Part shown: in pieces, positions 7,618 through 16,072 of the stretch | How the letters are laid out: every line of letters begins with the position of its first letter | Numbering within the stretch: the first letter of the stretch is position 1 | From: Thalassobacillus sp043497085 | Lineage (GTDB): Bacteria; Bacillota; Bacilli; Bacillales; Halobacillaceae | DNA length: 64,000 nt | Direction: 5' to 3' (one strand) | Assembly: GCA_043497085.1 (NCBI GenBank) | Contig: JBIEKI010000005.1 | Program-made: the position numbers and the translations under genes | The notes under the pieces: generated by a model | Databases searched by the model: none | Seen by the model: the letters and a program-made list of their open reading frames with translations, nothing else | Told to the model about the DNA's origin: nothing

Positions 7618-8829
7618 CTAGCTGATCTTATCGGTTGGATTGATATTCAGTGGATCCCGTACGATCAACCCTTGCGGATAATTGGTGAACTGTTCACATC
7701 CTGTATCCGTCACCCGGAAGGTCTCAGAGATTTCAATACCGTAATGATCGAACCAAAGCCCTGGAATCAGATGGAATGTCATATTCGGTTCAAGCACCGT
7801 CTGATCCCCTTTTCTCAGGCTTGCCGTATGCTCACCCCAGTCAGGCGGGTAGCCTAATCCGACTGAGTAGCCGAGTCTCGATTCTTTTTCCATCCCATAC
7901 TTTTTAATGCTCTTACGCCACGTTTCCTCAATGTCTCCGCAAGTGATTCCAGGCTTGATGGATGCTAATACTTCCTGGATCCCTTCGGTTACAATCGGTG
8001 ATAGTGTGGTCATTTCTTCTGAAGGCGTACCGATCGAAACCGTCCTTGCTAATGGAACATGGTAACGTTTATAACATCCGGCCAATTCAATGATTACAGA
8101 TTCTCCAGTCATGAATGACCGCTCTGACCAGGTAAGATGCGGTGTACACGTGTTTTCTCCTGAGGGTAATAATGGAACGATGGATGGGTAATCCCCGCCA
8201 TGACCATTAGATCCTTTAACGAGATGATAATATATGGAAGCAGCCACATCGGATTCCTTCGCACCTGCATAGATGCTTTCAATACCTTTTTCCATGGCAT
8301 GTTCGGCTATCATAGCTGCCCGTTTCATGTATTCAATTTCCTGATCCGATTTGACGATCCGAACCCGATTAACAAGTAAGTCCGCATTTTTGAATGTCGC
8401 GTTCTGCAGGTTTTTCTTCAACTGTTCAAAAGCTTTCGCTGAAAAATAATAGTTATCCATCTCCACACCGATTGTCCGGTTGCCTTGACCAATCTGCTTC
8501 AAAATTTCTGCGATGAAATCCATCGGGTGGTATATATCAGAATGCACATAGTAATCCGGGTAAGCGATTACATTTTCGTCATAGATCCAGGTCGTCTTCC
8601 TGGCGCCATTGGCATCCTGGAACCTGCCTATCCATAGCGGCTGTGCTTCATCAATGATAATCACAAGCATCTGATGCACATAAAAAGACCAGGCATCGTA
8701 GCCGGAAAGGTAGTTCATATTGGCGGGGTCTGTAATTAGCAGCACCTCTACCCCTTTCTCTTCCATCCGCTTCTTCGTTTTTTCCAGCCGTTCATGATAT
8801 TCCAAAATATCAAACGGAAGCATCATCAT
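7618..8829 (-). CDS. doeA: Ectoine hydrolase (M24 pita-bread fold)
   Basis: Opens the ectoine ring to N-alpha-acetyl-L-2,4-diaminobutyrate; also called EutD. The 403-aa length fits the family. Very characteristic segments are present: DPANMNYLSGYDAWSFYVHQ, FQDANGARKTTW, GVEMDNYYFSAKAF, GGDYPSIVPLLPSG, LTWSERSFM and SVGLGYPPDWGEHTASLR. The usual M24 metal-ligand signature (D-x-G ... GY-x-x-D-x-TRT) is replaced by IELAGCYKRYHVPLARTV, as expected for the ectoine-specific branch. Three ATGs run in tandem after GGAGGGAT; the third (8823) has the better spacing. First gene of the operon running down to 1694, behind the pucR terminator. Confidence 0.93.
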   Translation of the reverse strand: MMMLPFDILEYHERLEKTKKRMEEKGVEVLLITDPANMNYLSGYDAWSFYVHQMLVIIIDEAQPLWIGRFQDANGARKTTWIYDENVIAYPDYYVHSDIYHPMDFIAEILKQIGQGNRTIGVEMDNYYFSAKAFEQLKKNLQNATFKNADLLVNRVRIVKSDQEIEYMKRAAMIAEHAMEKGIESIYAGAKESDVAASIYYHLVKGSNGHGGDYPSIVPLLPSGENTCTPHLTWSERSFMTGESVIIELAGCYKRYHVPLARTVSIGTPSEEMTTLSPIVTEGIQEVLASIKPGITCGDIEETWRKSIKKYGMEKESRLGYSVGLGYPPDWGEHTASLRKGDQTVLEPNMTFHLIPGLWFDHYGIEISETFRVTDTGCEQFTNYPQGLIVRDPLNINPTDKIS

Positions 8830-8952
8830 ATCCCTCCTTACAATAACTGAATATTTATATAATTCTTACTTCTAATTGTATTCATCTAACTCCTCAGATG
8901 TAATGTCCAATCTGTATGAACTTTTGTAGCTAGGCTTTATACAAAATAAATA

Positions 8953-8992
8953 GGCGCTCCGCAAGAACCCATCATGGGTCTCACAAAGCGCC
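8953..8992 (-). terminator. Terminator of the PucR-type regulator gene
   Basis: On the minus strand GGCGCT pairs with AGCGCC, enclosing an inner GACCCAT/ATGGGTT stem, followed by TATTTATTTT. It separates the eutB-pucR transcription unit from the doeA operon, which therefore probably has its own promoter in 8830-8950. Confidence 0.7.
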
Positions 8993-9003
8993 TTATTCTG
9001 GCA

Positions 9004-10680
9004 TTATTCCAGCTTTTTCAGCATCCATAGGCGGACGCTTAATTCCAGTAAAAACAAATCATCCGAATCCACCAGTGACAATTGTGTCAGGTGTTCGATA
9101 TTCCTTAATCGATGCAACAGTGACTGCCGGTGCAAATTCAATGCCCGGGCTGTCTGACTGACATTACTGTTGTATTTGTTGTAAACGATGAACGTGTGAA
9201 TCAGGTCTGTCTGCCGCTTCTTATCATATTCAATAAGCTTCTCTAATGTGTCTTTGACGATCGCGGATATATCAGGGTCATGGGATAAAGCCATCAGCAA
9301 ACGGTTGATCCTTGTGTCGCTGAAAAAAGTCCGCTCCCCTTTTCCATATTGCTGCTTGCCGATATCAAGTGCCGTTTTGGCTTCCTGGTAGCTTTTATGG
9401 AATGAGTAATGGCCATCCTTATGAATGGCAATTCCCCAGGAAATCTCAATTCCAGCCAGCAAGTCGTTCAAACGCCGTTCTACCATATCGAGAAACTGAT
9501 TGGAAGCTTCCATGTATGGGTGATGGTCTGCTTCCAAATAGACGATTACTTCTCCGTCCTCAAACGTCGTCATTGCGCTTCGATTCAATAGTTCCCCAGC
9601 CTGGTGGATTTCTTTTTGAATATAATAATTACGGCTATGAAGGGAAGATCCTGCTGAACGATCCGTTTTCTTCAGCTGCTTATTGGTTTCTGTAAAGCTG
9701 ATTTCACCAACCATGCAGATATAGGACTTCGTCAAGTCATAGCCCAGCAGCTGACCCTTTGATAACGTCTGTTTCGTAATATCATTTTCATTCTTGGCAA
9801 GGTCTAATAAAAAATTATCTTTTAAGCGGATTTCTGTCATTTCAATGGCGTTTTCCTGTAAAAAATAAAGCGCACATGCGGTCAGGGCGTGTTCTAAAAT
9901 GTTCATCACCAGCCAGGTCAGCTGATGACGATCGTCCGGCTTGAAAATAAGGTAGCCCTGCTTTTTCTGATTCGATAAAATCGTCAGCTGGTAGCACGTT
10001 TGCTGGTCGATGACAAATTCTTCAATATGATGATAGAGGGGATGCTCGCTGAACTGGATGTCCGTCTGGGGAATCTGTTGGACCTGACCCTCGACTTTTC
10101 CATTGAATACATCCAGCAAATGCGGGTCGACGTCATGATTAGCGCGGATTCGCTTATTTTGATCACTGATCGCAATTGGGATGTTGGTCTTCTCATAGAG
10201 CAGATTCGAAATTTCCTGCAAGCCTTTCCCGTTCAATACAAATGTTATCAATTCCTGTCTGATTTCTTCCGCCTGTTGTCTTTCTGCCTTTTTCTCCTGG
10301 CTGATTTCTTCCAGCACCACTTGCAGTATATCGCCGAAACGTACTTCCCAGGGGAGGTCGATGACGATTAAATCGTTTTTCTCAGCAAGTTGCAAAATAC
10401 GATCAGGAATATCATAGATGTAACGGCCCGTGGCGAAAGCCAGGACAGAAGCTCCGGAGTGAATGACATCTTTTGTGAACTCTTCTAATAATAACGGGTC
10501 ATTCTCACAGCCAATCCCAGTACTCAGCACGAATTCATTACTACGTACAAAATTCTCCACCGGTGTTTCAATTACCGAAATCCAATCCACCTCTTTCTCA
10601 TTCAAAACAGCCTTACCTGTCTTTACCTTGGCCGTTTCCATAATCGGAAGCTGGATGATATCTTTAACTGTCAACCCCAT
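9004..10680 (-). CDS. PucR-family transcriptional regulator of ectoine utilisation
   Basis: A 558-aa regulator. Residues 1-125 form the PucR purine-catabolism-type sensor domain (VKDIIQLPIMETAKV, NEFVLSTGIG, ASVLAFATGRY, LIVIDLPWEVRFGDI); the middle holds a CdaR GGDEF-like region (EISWGIAIHKDGHYSFHKSYQEAKTAL); the C-terminus is a PucR helix-turn-helix (KYNSNVSQTARALNLHRQSLLHRLRNIEHLT). The ATG at 10680 has AGGTGG at good spacing; a GTG nine bases upstream (10689) is the alternative. It sits between eutB and doeA, so control of the locus by ectoine or a pathway intermediate is likely (inference). Confidence 0.9.
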   Translation of the reverse strand: MGLTVKDIIQLPIMETAKVKTGKAVLNEKEVDWISVIETPVENFVRSNEFVLSTGIGCENDPLLLEEFTKDVIHSGASVLAFATGRYIYDIPDRILQLAEKNDLIVIDLPWEVRFGDILQVVLEEISQEKKAERQQAEEIRQELITFVLNGKGLQEISNLLYEKTNIPIAISDQNKRIRANHDVDPHLLDVFNGKVEGQVQQIPQTDIQFSEHPLYHHIEEFVIDQQTCYQLTILSNQKKQGYLIFKPDDRHQLTWLVMNILEHALTACALYFLQENAIEMTEIRLKDNFLLDLAKNENDITKQTLSKGQLLGYDLTKSYICMVGEISFTETNKQLKKTDRSAGSSLHSRNYYIQKEIHQAGELLNRSAMTTFEDGEVIVYLEADHHPYMEASNQFLDMVERRLNDLLAGIEISWGIAIHKDGHYSFHKSYQEAKTALDIGKQQYGKGERTFFSDTRINRLLMALSHDPDISAIVKDTLEKLIEYDKKRQTDLIHTFIVYNKYNSNVSQTARALNLHRQSLLHRLRNIEHLTQLSLVDSDDLFLLELSVRLWMLKKLE

Positions 10681-10704
10681 ATCCCCCACCTCACCCTTAG
10701 TGAA

Positions 10705-11685
10705 CTAATACTTGTCAGTCAATGAACGGATCATGTCATGGTCCACATTATTTCCGCTGATAATGATGACAATGTTTTTATATCTATTACTTTCTTCTCC
10801 CAGCAGCCAGCCAATTCCTGCCCCGGCCGCCCCCTCTATTGCCATTTTATGATATTCGAGCATAAACATTATTCCTTTTGCAATTGCGGCTTCCGAAACC
10901 AGCACACTTTGATCCATCAACTGCTTCACCATTGGGAAAGTATAGCGATTGTCAGGCCCTAGCCCTCCCAACAGGCTGTCCGCTAATGTATCCGATTCTT
11001 TCAAAATCACGGGCTTGCCATACTTCAGACTCTCATGCATGACCGCCCCTTTTTCCATGGAAACACCAGTAATATCGATTTTAGGATCAGTGGATTTCAA
11101 CGCCAGGCTGATACCGGAAAGAAGCCCTCCTCCTGAGAGTGGAATGATGGCTTGATCGACCTCGGGACATTCTTCTAAAATCTCTAAACCAATTGTTCCT
11201 TGGCCAGCAATCACTTCCCGATCATCAAACGGCTTTATCACGGTGATCCCGGATTGTTTTTCTAATTCATAGCAATACTGTTCCGCATCGTCCTGATTTT
11301 CACCGACGATTTCTACATGTGCACCGAGGCGCTTCAGCTTTTTGACCTTTTCCTGTGGTACTCTCCTGGAAATACACACGGTCGCTGGTATATGATGAGC
11401 TCCTGCAACATGAGCGACGGCGATGCCATGATTTCCTGTTGAAAAAGTAGCCACCCCTTTTTTCTTTTCTTCTTCAGTCAACGACAGAATTTTATTGGCC
11501 GCACCTCTTAATTTAAATGCCCCGGTCGGCTGCATGTTCTCAAGCTTCAAGTATACATTTGCGCTTGCCCGATCGGATAAAGGCTGTGAATATAACAACG
11601 GAGTCTTTTCTATTACGCCGGAAATACGTTTTTTTGCTTTCCAAATATCACGAAACACCACACCAGCTGTCTGCAAATTTTCCAT
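10705..11685 (-). CDS. eutB: Threonine dehydratase-like enzyme, EutB
   Basis: A 326-aa fold-type II PLP enzyme. The PLP lysine is in PTGAFKLRGAANK near residue 57; STGNHGIAVAHVAG binds the substrate carboxylate; the phosphate-binding loop is PLSGGGLLSGI; SGNNVD is near the end. There is no C-terminal ACT domain, unlike biosynthetic IlvA. A GGGGGTG site precedes the ATG. In ectoine clusters EutB is proposed to dehydrate the hydroxylated diaminobutyrate derived from hydroxyectoine, together with EutC. It is followed 24 bases on by the regulator gene. Plain catabolic threonine/serine dehydratase is the alternative if context is ignored. Confidence 0.85.
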   Translation of the reverse strand: MENLQTAGVVFRDIWKAKKRISGVIEKTPLLYSQPLSDRASANVYLKLENMQPTGAFKLRGAANKILSLTEEEKKKGVATFSTGNHGIAVAHVAGAHHIPATVCISRRVPQEKVKKLKRLGAHVEIVGENQDDAEQYCYELEKQSGITVIKPFDDREVIAGQGTIGLEILEECPEVDQAIIPLSGGGLLSGISLALKSTDPKIDITGVSMEKGAVMHESLKYGKPVILKESDTLADSLLGGLGPDNRYTFPMVKQLMDQSVLVSEAAIAKGIMFMLEYHKMAIEGAAGAGIGWLLGEESNRYKNIVIIISGNNVDHDMIRSLTDKY

Positions 11686-11763
11686 TCGGTCACCCCCAAT
11701 ACCTTTCCTGAATTATATATAACGGAATAATTGTCGGTCAATTCAAAATTTTAAGTTTACAAC

Positions 11764-11805
11764 AAAAAAAGAACCAGATACGTATTGGTATCTGGTTCTT
11801 TTTTT
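11764..11805 (-). terminator. Strong terminator after the coat protein gene
   Basis: A near-perfect 18-base-pair stem (GAACCAGATAC with GTATCTGGTTC plus flanking A/T runs) with a T run on both sides, so it can act on both strands. It ends the CotZ-like gene; eutB starts just beyond it. Confidence 0.85.
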
Positions 11806-11812
11806 GGTTTTC

Positions 11813-12364
11813 TTAACAATCTTCTTCTTCACCCATTGTAAATTCAGATGCTGGAAGAGGTGTTGTCGGACTCAAGCAGGCAATGCCGCAGAAGCAATCC
11901 AAGTCGATTGTTATGCAGATGCCAGTTGCTTGCAGGTCGCGGATACTGTTACCAGGGAAGTACGAACATACAGTATCTCCACGCTCACCTGGAGTAGACC
12001 CTCCCTGTGTTACCGGTAACAACAACTCTAATTGTACACAGCATTCATCTTCATCGACGAACTTTTTCGCACGGAAGATAGGCGTTTGTACACAGCGTAA
12101 AGCAGTCATTCCAGATCCGCCAATAGGTGACTGGAAGACACCACTTCCGATGAATGGTTTACAGTTCCCTTTACAATACAGGAAGAACGGAATAGTGGTT
12201 GCCCCATTGCCATTCGTTGTTGGTGAAAGCAAATCTTGGATCGATTGCTCACACCCTGTCGAACAACAATCATCTGCGCCTGCAACTTCATTCTGAACCC
12301 GCACTATCTCACGAACGGTATCACAAACACATGTGTCAAAGTCTTTTCCTTTACCACAGCTCAT
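11813..12364 (-). CDS. cotZ: Spore coat protein of the CotY/CotZ family
   Basis: A 183-aa cysteine-rich structural protein of the outer spore coat/exosporium. The family pattern is clear: an N-terminal CVCDTVREIVRVQNEV helix, the DDCCSTGCEQSI cluster, PFFLYCKGNCKPF, TPIFRAKKFVDEDECC, ELLLP and FCGIACLSPTT, giving more than a dozen Cys for disulfide cross-linking. It ends in an acidic EEEDC tail. AAAAGGAGAG precedes the ATG. The sequence CATACCCTA 36-44 bases upstream resembles a sigma-K -10 element, as expected for mother-cell coat genes. CotY and CotZ cannot be told apart from this alone. Confidence 0.9.
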   Translation of the reverse strand: MSCGKGKDFDTCVCDTVREIVRVQNEVAGADDCCSTGCEQSIQDLLSPTTNGNGATTIPFFLYCKGNCKPFIGSGVFQSPIGGSGMTALRCVQTPIFRAKKFVDEDECCVQLELLLPVTQGGSTPGERGDTVCSYFPGNSIRDLQATGICITIDLDCFCGIACLSPTTPLPASEFTMGEEEDC

Positions 12365-12399
12365 TCATATTTCTCTCCTTTTCATAGTAGTTGCCCTAT

Positions 12400-12408
12400 T
12401 AGGGTATG
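12400..12408 (-). promoter_or_regulatory. Possible sigma-K -10 element for the coat gene
   Basis: On the minus strand the bases read CATACCCTA, an exact match to CATANNNTA. No AC pair stands at the usual -35 distance, so the promoter is only partly supported. Confidence 0.35.
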
Positions 12409-12523
12409 AGAAATAACGAATATTGGCAGGACATTTGTCTATATATAAGAAAAAAGTGGAGAAGCAGATCATTTTCGAACCAAAATTAAATTGAAATTGT
12501 AGTTCTCACTCGATGCCCTCGGC

Positions 12524-12532
12524 CATATTTTA
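12524..12532 (+). promoter_or_regulatory. Possible sigma-K/sigma-E -10 element for the LysM gene
   Basis: CATATTTTA fits CATANNNTA and lies 21 bases before the TTG start. An AC pair is present about 14 bases upstream, slightly too close for an ideal sigma-K promoter. Confidence 0.35.
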
Positions 12533-12553
12533 CTAGAAGAGGAGGTGTGAGCT

Positions 12554-13351
12554 TTGCCAATTATTCAGAATAAAAGCTATATGTACACAATAAAGCGCGG
12601 GGACACCTTATATGCGATTGCCAGGCGATTCGGCAGTACGGTAGAGGCAATTGAACAGTCCAATCACTTGTACCCGCCAGTAACAGATCGTGGATTGATT
12701 TTTCCTGAAGATGTATTGGTTGTTCCTACAGCTGAGCAGAATGCGATCATGAGTTATGTCGTCTTCCCTGGTGATGATGTAAGAGGAATTGCCGCTTCTT
12801 TTCAAGCTTCCGTGGACTTGGTTGCAGGTATTAATAGACTGGATAATCCAAACCTTATTTATATCGATCAATTATTGCTAGTCCCGGCTTTTACGTACGA
12901 AATTGAAACCGGCGACACGCTATATCGTATCGCCAGGCGATTCGGGGTGACCGTTGATGAGATAGAGCAAGCAAATAGTGACAGGCCTGGATTCCAAAGA
13001 GATGTTATCTGGCCAGGTTTCCACCTCGTGATACCTATTCGTACTTCAGAAAATATTTTCGTCACTAATCCTTTACCAGGGGTTAAAATAATGAACGGAC
13101 AGCAAGTAGAAGGTTTTGCACGGGCTTTCGAAGCTACTGTGCTGCACCAATTACGAGATAGTAATGGAAATGTTGTATCCGATGAGCGCTTTACTACCGC
13201 TGATGAAGGGGCACCCGCCTATGGACGATTCACCAGCATGCTCCCATTTGACCGTCAGCCTGCGACCAATTCCGGAGAACTTTGGATATATACCAGAAGT
13301 GCGAAAGATAATAGTATCCAGGATCTAGTCCGCACCCCCGTCTCTTTTTAA
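12554..13351 (+). CDS. LysM-repeat protein with C-terminal Gmad2 domain
   Basis: A 265-aa protein starting at TTG behind a perfect AGAGGAGGTG. Two canonical LysM repeats (YTIKRGDTLYAIARRFGSTVEAIEQ at about 10-34 and YEIETGDTLYRIARRFGVTVDEIEQ at about 115-139) flank a diverged third (YVVFPGDDVRGIAASFQASVD). Residues 175-265 form a Gmad2 immunoglobulin-like domain (NPLPGVKIMNGQQVEGFARAFEATVLHQL ... GRFTSMLPFD), known from spore germination proteins. There is no signal peptide, so it is likely made in the mother cell and bound to spore peptidoglycan or coat (inference). Flanked by a coat gene and its own terminator. Confidence 0.88.
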   Translation: MPIIQNKSYMYTIKRGDTLYAIARRFGSTVEAIEQSNHLYPPVTDRGLIFPEDVLVVPTAEQNAIMSYVVFPGDDVRGIAASFQASVDLVAGINRLDNPNLIYIDQLLLVPAFTYEIETGDTLYRIARRFGVTVDEIEQANSDRPGFQRDVIWPGFHLVIPIRTSENIFVTNPLPGVKIMNGQQVEGFARAFEATVLHQLRDSNGNVVSDERFTTADEGAPAYGRFTSMLPFDRQPATNSGELWIYTRSAKDNSIQDLVRTPVSF

Positions 13352-13380
13352 TTCATTAGCGGTGAGATTCACTCCATGCA

Positions 13381-13408
13381 AAAGCCCCAATCATAGGATT
13401 GGGGCTTT
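13381..13408. terminator. Bidirectional terminator between the LysM and CstA genes
   Basis: AAAGCCCCAATC and GATTGGGGCTTT form a 12-base-pair stem with a 4-base loop between two convergent genes. Confidence 0.85.
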
Positions 13409-13417
13409 ACAACTCTA

Positions 13418-14863
13418 TCAACCTGCTTCTCTCGCGACTACTTGTTCACTAGAAGCACCTCTATATTTCAACATCTGTACGACAAACCAGGCAGCCACTG
13501 CCAGCCAGATCACTGCTCCAATCACCATCGAAGTGGAATAGGCTAAACCGAAGCCTTCTGGAGCATAGAAAATATACGTACTGACAACGCCTGTCATAAA
13601 CAAAGCCGGGACACTGGCAATCCAGTGAAATTTCTTATTCTGGAGCAAGTACATCGCACCTGTCCAAAGCATGACCGTGGCCACCACCTGATTGGACCAG
13701 CCGACATAGCGCCATAGAAAACTATAATCCATTTGTGTCAATAAAAATGTCGGAATCGCAACAGGGAAAACAAGCACGATTTTTGACCATTTTCCGTTGA
13801 AGTCTTTGTTACTTACTTGTTTCAGGAATTCGGACAGCATCATTCTGGAAGAACGAAGTGCTGTATCCCCTGTTGTAACTGGCAGAATGATGACACCAAG
13901 TACAGCAAGTATACCGCCTAAAGTGCCAAGGGTTGTTTTACTGATTTCGTTGACGACTCCCGCAGGCCCTCCAGCAGCAAGGGCTTCTTGAAGACCTCCA
14001 GTACTGCCGAAGAACGCCATCCCGGCGGCTGCCCAGATCAATGCAATGACCCCTTCTGCAATCATTGCTCCGTAAAATACTTTGCGACCTTCACTTTCTT
14101 TTTTCAGTGTACGGGCAAGAATCGGGCTCTGGGTGCTATGGAATCCGGATATCGCGCCACAGGAAATGGTGACCATCAATAGCGGCCAGACTGGTAAATT
14201 ATCAGGATGAAGACTATTGATCGTTAAATTCGGGACTGGATTTTCGAAAAAGAATAATCCGATACCAATGGCAACTGCCATGAAAATCAGTACGGCTCCA
14301 AAAATCGGATAAACTTTTCCAATGATTTTATTGACCGGCAATATGGTCGCTATCAGGAAGTAAGCGAAAATGATCAGCAGCGATGCCATAAAGCCCAGTG
14401 GTGTGACCTCTGCCATCAACTGTGCCGGTCCAGCCGTAAATGCAGCTGCTACGAGAATCATTAACCCAATCGATAACATATTAATAATCGTTTTAGCGTA
14501 TTTTCCTAAGTATTTCCCTACAAGGGTGGGGTACTGTGCCCCATTATGCCGAAGCGACAACATCCCTGAAAAATAATCATGGACAGCTCCTGCGAAAATG
14601 GAACCGACGACAATCCAGATAAACGCTATCGGACCATACAATGCTCCGAGGATCGCGCCAAATATCGGACCAAGCCCAGCGATATTCAACAGCTGGATCA
14701 AGCTTGCCTTCCACCAGCTAATCGGCATGTAATCAAAGCCGTCATTGTTCGTGTATGCTGGAGTTTCTTGTTCATCGTTAATGCCGAAAATTCGTTCGAC
14801 CACCTTTGCGTAAAATAAGTAACCTGCGAGTAATAATGCGATGGATGCAACAAATGTAATCAT
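13418..14863 (-). CDS. Carbon starvation protein CstA family transporter
   Basis: A 481-aa polytopic membrane protein of the CstA family, taken to import peptides or pyruvate when carbon is short. The ATG at 14863 follows GAAGGGAGG; the longer reading adds six residues without support. Family landmarks are SWWKASLIQLLNIAGLGPIFG near residue 55, VHDYFSGMLSLRHNG, GAISGFHSTQSPILARTL and TTGDTALRSSRMMLSE. This is the short form typical of Firmicutes, lacking the long C-terminal part of E. coli CstA. A cre-like site lies upstream. It stands alone between a convergent LysM gene and the nonulosonate operon. Confidence 0.9.
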   Translation of the reverse strand: MITFVASIALLLAGYLFYAKVVERIFGINDEQETPAYTNNDGFDYMPISWWKASLIQLLNIAGLGPIFGAILGALYGPIAFIWIVVGSIFAGAVHDYFSGMLSLRHNGAQYPTLVGKYLGKYAKTIINMLSIGLMILVAAAFTAGPAQLMAEVTPLGFMASLLIIFAYFLIATILPVNKIIGKVYPIFGAVLIFMAVAIGIGLFFFENPVPNLTINSLHPDNLPVWPLLMVTISCGAISGFHSTQSPILARTLKKESEGRKVFYGAMIAEGVIALIWAAAGMAFFGSTGGLQEALAAGGPAGVVNEISKTTLGTLGGILAVLGVIILPVTTGDTALRSSRMMLSEFLKQVSNKDFNGKWSKIVLVFPVAIPTFLLTQMDYSFLWRYVGWSNQVVATVMLWTGAMYLLQNKKFHWIASVPALFMTGVVSTYIFYAPEGFGLAYSTSMVIGAVIWLAVAAWFVVQMLKYRGASSEQVVAREAG

Positions 14864-14962
14864 CGCTGAGCCTCCCTTCAAAAATGAGTGATAGGGAGTA
14901 TTCTATAACGGAATTAGACAAAAAACAATATTTTTTCTGAAAAGTTTTTATTTTTCTATAAC

Positions 14963-14976
14963 ATTGAACGCTTTCA
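14963..14976. promoter_or_regulatory. cre-like (CcpA) site upstream of cstA
   Basis: ATTGAACGCTTTCA, read on the minus strand as TGAAAGCGTTCAAT, matches 12 of 14 positions of TGWAANCGNTNWCA. It lies about 100 bases before the cstA start. Carbon catabolite control of this transporter would be sensible; the two final bases do not match. Confidence 0.35.
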
Positions 14977-15022
14977 TTGAAATAAAATGCTTTTTTTCAT
15001 TCACATGAACATTTCAGTTATT

Positions 15023-16072
15023 TTAAATCAAATCCCAATTAAGAGGACTTCCTTTTTTAACGTCACGTATAATTTTTTTCCCTAAAAGAACATCGTAATA
15101 TTTTGGGGGGAGACCATAACCGGGTCTAATAATTTTCATGTTTTCTTTTGTTAAACGGTCTCCTTTCTTTAAGTTTTTTACAATATATAAAGAACGACGG
15201 TACTGTTTTGAAGATTTTTCTGCTTCTGTTACACCATAAGCGACCTTTCCTAGAGCTTCCCATGCCCTTCTGGTTTCAGTTACCAATGCGGACATCTCCT
15301 CCGGCTCTAGTGAAAATGATGCATCTACTCCACCTTCTCTACGTGATAGCGTGAAATGTTTTTCGATAACTGTACCTCCCAAGGCTACGCTTGCTACAGC
15401 TACTCCATTTCCCATCGTGTGATCAGATAAACCGGTAGGGCATTGGAACAATTCTTTCATATGCGGAATTGTGAGAATATTGGAGTCTTTAGGAGAAGCC
15501 GGATAGTTGCTGGTGCATTTCAATAAAATCAGTTCCTTACAGCCTGCTGCACGGGCAGCAACTACTGAATCTTCTATTTCAGCAACTGAACACATCCCCG
15601 TAGAAAGGATGATGGGCTTACCTGTTTTTGCAACTTTTCTGATTAACGGCAAATCAGTGTTCTCAAAGGAGGCTATTTTGTAACAAGGAACATTGAAGGA
15701 TTCCAGAAAATCTACAGCACTCTCATCAAATGGAGTGCTGAAGGCTGTCAGTCCTAATTCTTTACAGCGTTCAAAGATAACCTTGTGCCAATCCCACGGA
15801 GTATACGCTTCTTGATACAGCTCATAGAGTGTTTTATTTCTCCACAGGCTTTTTGAATCTTTGACAGTGAAATCATCTTTTTTTTCATTTAATGTCATGG
15901 TATCTGGGGTGTAAGTTTGAAGTTTTACAGCATCAACCCCAGCATTAGCTGCTGCTTCTACTATTTTCAAGGCACGTGATAAGGACTGGTTATGGTTCCC
16001 CGACATTTCTGCAATAATAAAGGGATAATGATCCCCGCCTATTATTTTCCCATCAATAATAATATCGCTCAT
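15023..16072 (-). CDS. pseI: Pseudaminic acid synthase (NeuB family)
   Basis: Condenses a diacetamido-trideoxy hexose with phosphoenolpyruvate to make a nonulosonic acid. The 349-aa protein has the NeuB barrel (FIIAEMSGNHNQSLSRALKIVEAAANAGVDAVKLQTYTPD is diagnostic; then KIASFENTDLPLI, STGMCSVAEIEDSV, GLSDHTMG, IEKHFTLSR) and a C-terminal SAF antifreeze-like domain (RRSLYIVKNLKKGDRLTKENMKIIRPGYGL). The start ATG overlaps the preceding stop as TGATG. Last gene of the operon. SpsE of the B. subtilis coat polysaccharide operon is the same family, so the product could be a related nonulosonate. Confidence 0.9.
   Translation of the reverse strand: MSDIIIDGKIIGGDHYPFIIAEMSGNHNQSLSRALKIVEAAANAGVDAVKLQTYTPDTMTLNEKKDDFTVKDSKSLWRNKTLYELYQEAYTPWDWHKVIFERCKELGLTAFSTPFDESAVDFLESFNVPCYKIASFENTDLPLIRKVAKTGKPIILSTGMCSVAEIEDSVVAARAAGCKELILLKCTSNYPASPKDSNILTIPHMKELFQCPTGLSDHTMGNGVAVASVALGGTVIEKHFTLSRREGGVDASFSLEPEEMSALVTETRRAWEALGKVAYGVTEAEKSSKQYRRSLYIVKNLKKGDRLTKENMKIIRPGYGLPPKYYDVLLGKKIIRDVKKGSPLNWDLI

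Noticed and set aside
8109..8300. A second minus-strand frame inside the ectoine hydrolase gene
   Set aside because: It is an out-of-frame shadow of the hydrolase without a ribosome site.
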